This document shows, piece after piece, positions 5,482 to 6,259 of a stretch of DNA of 6,259 nt. The stretch is from assembly GCA_003230195.1 (NCBI GenBank), contig QIHH01000239.1, positions 1 through 6,259 on the forward strand. Direction: 5' to 3'. A program made the position numbers and the translations under genes. Numbering within the stretch: position 1 is the stretch's first letter; each line of letters opens with the position of its first letter. The stretch comes from Gammaproteobacteria bacterium (GTDB lineage Bacteria > Pseudomonadota > Gammaproteobacteria > SZUA-140). Under the pieces are notes generated by a model. The model did no database searches. It was not told the DNA's origin and saw nothing but the letters and a program-made list of their open reading frames with translations.

Positions 5482-5515
5482 ATTGACATTGCACCGAATA
5501 GTGCCCAACGTCAAT
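5482..5515. repeat. Imperfect inverted repeat upstream of glrK
   Basis: Arms 5482-5494 and 5501-5515 pair as ATTGAC-ATT-GCAC against GTGC-(CC)-AAC-GTCAAT. The arms have one mismatch and a two-base bulge. Read as minus-strand RNA the mismatch becomes a U-G wobble, giving 13 pairs. It lies about 130-160 bases before the glrK ATG. There is no T-run after it, so a terminator for the sugar kinase gene is not supported. An operator or leader structure is possible. Confidence 0.45.
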
Positions 5516-5518
5516 GCC

Positions 5519-5535
5519 CATATAGTGACTATATG
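5519..5535. promoter_or_regulatory. Perfect palindrome CATATAG-N3-CTATATG, possible operator
   Basis: A 17-base perfect dyad (7-base arms, 3-base centre) just upstream of the imperfect repeat at 5482-5515. On the minus strand it contains TATAGT (5528-5533), a fair -10 box, but the -35 region (CTTTGA at 16-base spacing) is poor. If this is the glrK promoter, a dimeric repressor bound here would block it. This is a proposal from symmetry only. Confidence 0.35.
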
Positions 5536-5616
5536 AACAAGTACTGAATTCAAAGCGATTTGATCATAACCCCGCATCAACCGCCTTCCATTATCCATCC
5601 ATTAATTAGTAGTATG

Positions 5617-6259
5617 TTAGCCCATCTTAATGAAATCGAGTCCGACATGAGCACATTTCTGCCCCGCAATCCGGCAGCCGTTTTTGATCGCTTCTTCGGT
5701 TGACTGGCCTTTAACCAAACTATCAATCACCGCCGCGTTAAAGGCATCACCAGCCGCAAGTGTATCAACCACGTTATCAGGAGAGGAGGGCGCTGCATAG
5801 TACACAACCCCATGATGATCGATGCCATAAGCACCATTCTCACCCCAAGCACAGACAATCTGTTTATCTGGAAACTCCCTATGTTGTGCTTGAAGAAAGT
5901 TAATCGCACCACCTATACCACTACTCTCTTCATGTTCTGAAACGTAATTTTTAGAAAACAATAGCGTACCCGCATATTTAAAGAGAACCTTAATTTCAGG
6001 GTGAACCTTTTCTATTTCCAGTGAACAGGATAAATCAGGGCTATTGGCAGCAACATAAGCCAACATCTTCTCCGTTTCACTCACATTACGCCCTTCAAAG
6101 TGGAGCCAGCCGCAGGATGAGAGATCAATCTGAATAAAATCATCAAAACTAAACTCCGGCAGATCGCGATGATGAATAATGGTGCGTGAACCATTTTTTT
6201 GGTTGAGGGTAATATATGATGTCGGTACCTTGCCACCTTTTACCACTCGGCAAAGTGTT
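5617..6259 (-). CDS. Ketohexokinase-like PfkB-family sugar kinase, carboxy-terminal part
   Basis: The last 213 codons of a kinase cut by the right edge; no start codon is in the window, since the frame stays open to base 6259. It matches animal-type ketohexokinase in several places as I recall that family: VPTSYITLNQKNGSRTI, WLHFEGRNVSE, SLEIEK, VCAWGENGA and VVDTLAAGDAFNAAVI. The PfkB signature DTLAAGD (codons 5746-5766) holds the catalytic Asp (codon 5746-5748), which activates the sugar hydroxyl for transfer from ATP. The first Gly of the usual GAGD anion hole is Ala here. Ketohexokinase makes fructose 1-phosphate, but the sugar-binding amino-terminal part (about 85 residues) is missing, so fructose specificity is not proven. 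It ends 263 bases before the glrK start on the same strand, and I see no strong terminator between them. Confidence 0.85.
   Translation of the reverse strand, partial: TLCRVVKGGKVPTSYITLNQKNGSRTIIHHRDLPEFSFDDFIQIDLSSCGWLHFEGRNVSETEKMLAYVAANSPDLSCSLEIEKVHPEIKVLFKYAGTLLFSKNYVSEHEESSGIGGAINFLQAQHREFPDKQIVCAWGENGAYGIDHHGVVYYAAPSSPDNVVDTLAAGDAFNAAVIDSLVKGQSTEEAIKNGCRIAGQKCAHVGLDFIKMG

Noticed and set aside
5503..5509. Integron attC-like core GCCCAAC
   Set aside because: There is no matching GTTRRRY partner or attC layout nearby; a seven-base match is expected by chance.
5485..5510. Sigma-54 promoter upstream of glrK (GGGCAC...GGTGCA, minus strand)
   Set aside because: The spacing is one base too long and both boxes are poor; the symmetry of the inverted repeat explains the resemblance.

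Overview
The window looks like chromosomal DNA of a gammaproteobacterium that is not one of the well-studied enterics. The evidence is a UvrD amino terminus close to the E. coli protein, and a three-gene block in the order glrK-qseG-glrR, a sensor kinase / lipoprotein / sigma-54 activator set typical of Gammaproteobacteria. Base composition is roughly balanced, with AT-rich gaps between genes. All eight supported genes lie on the minus strand, so in transcription order the window reads from high to low coordinates.

Layout in transcription order: (1) the carboxy-terminal part of a ketohexokinase-like PfkB sugar kinase, cut by the right edge (5617-6259); (2) a 263-base gap with two dyad symmetries upstream of glrK; (3) glrK, qseG and glrR (5353 down to 1932), overlapping by 8 and 14 bases and so almost certainly one translationally coupled operon; (4) a small exported retropepsin-like aspartic protease (1308-1808); (5) a 315-base AT-rich gap; (6) a 78-residue exported protein with two EF-hands (756-992); (7) a gap filled with at least five perfect short hairpins (610-749); (8) a 115-residue pentapeptide-repeat protein (187-534); (9) the first 47 codons of uvrD, cut by the left edge.

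The most interesting point is a possible regulatory link inside the window. GlrR is a sigma-54 activator whose known E. coli binding motif is TGTC-N10-GACA. I found exactly one perfect copy of that motif in the window. It is in the gap upstream of the EF-hand gene, and about 80 bases closer to that gene, on the correct strand, is a sigma-54-type -24/-12 element with the right 12-base GG-to-GC spacing. The inference is that GlrR, encoded two genes away, drives the calcium-binding protein gene through sigma-54. A near-match second site lies 67 bases further upstream. The same exact site also satisfies the loose LexA core CTGT-N8-ACAG, so this is a testable proposal and not a proven one.

The enteric neighbours of this operon, glmY upstream and glnB downstream, are absent from the visible flanks. 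No mobile element, CRISPR array, tRNA or rRNA was seen.
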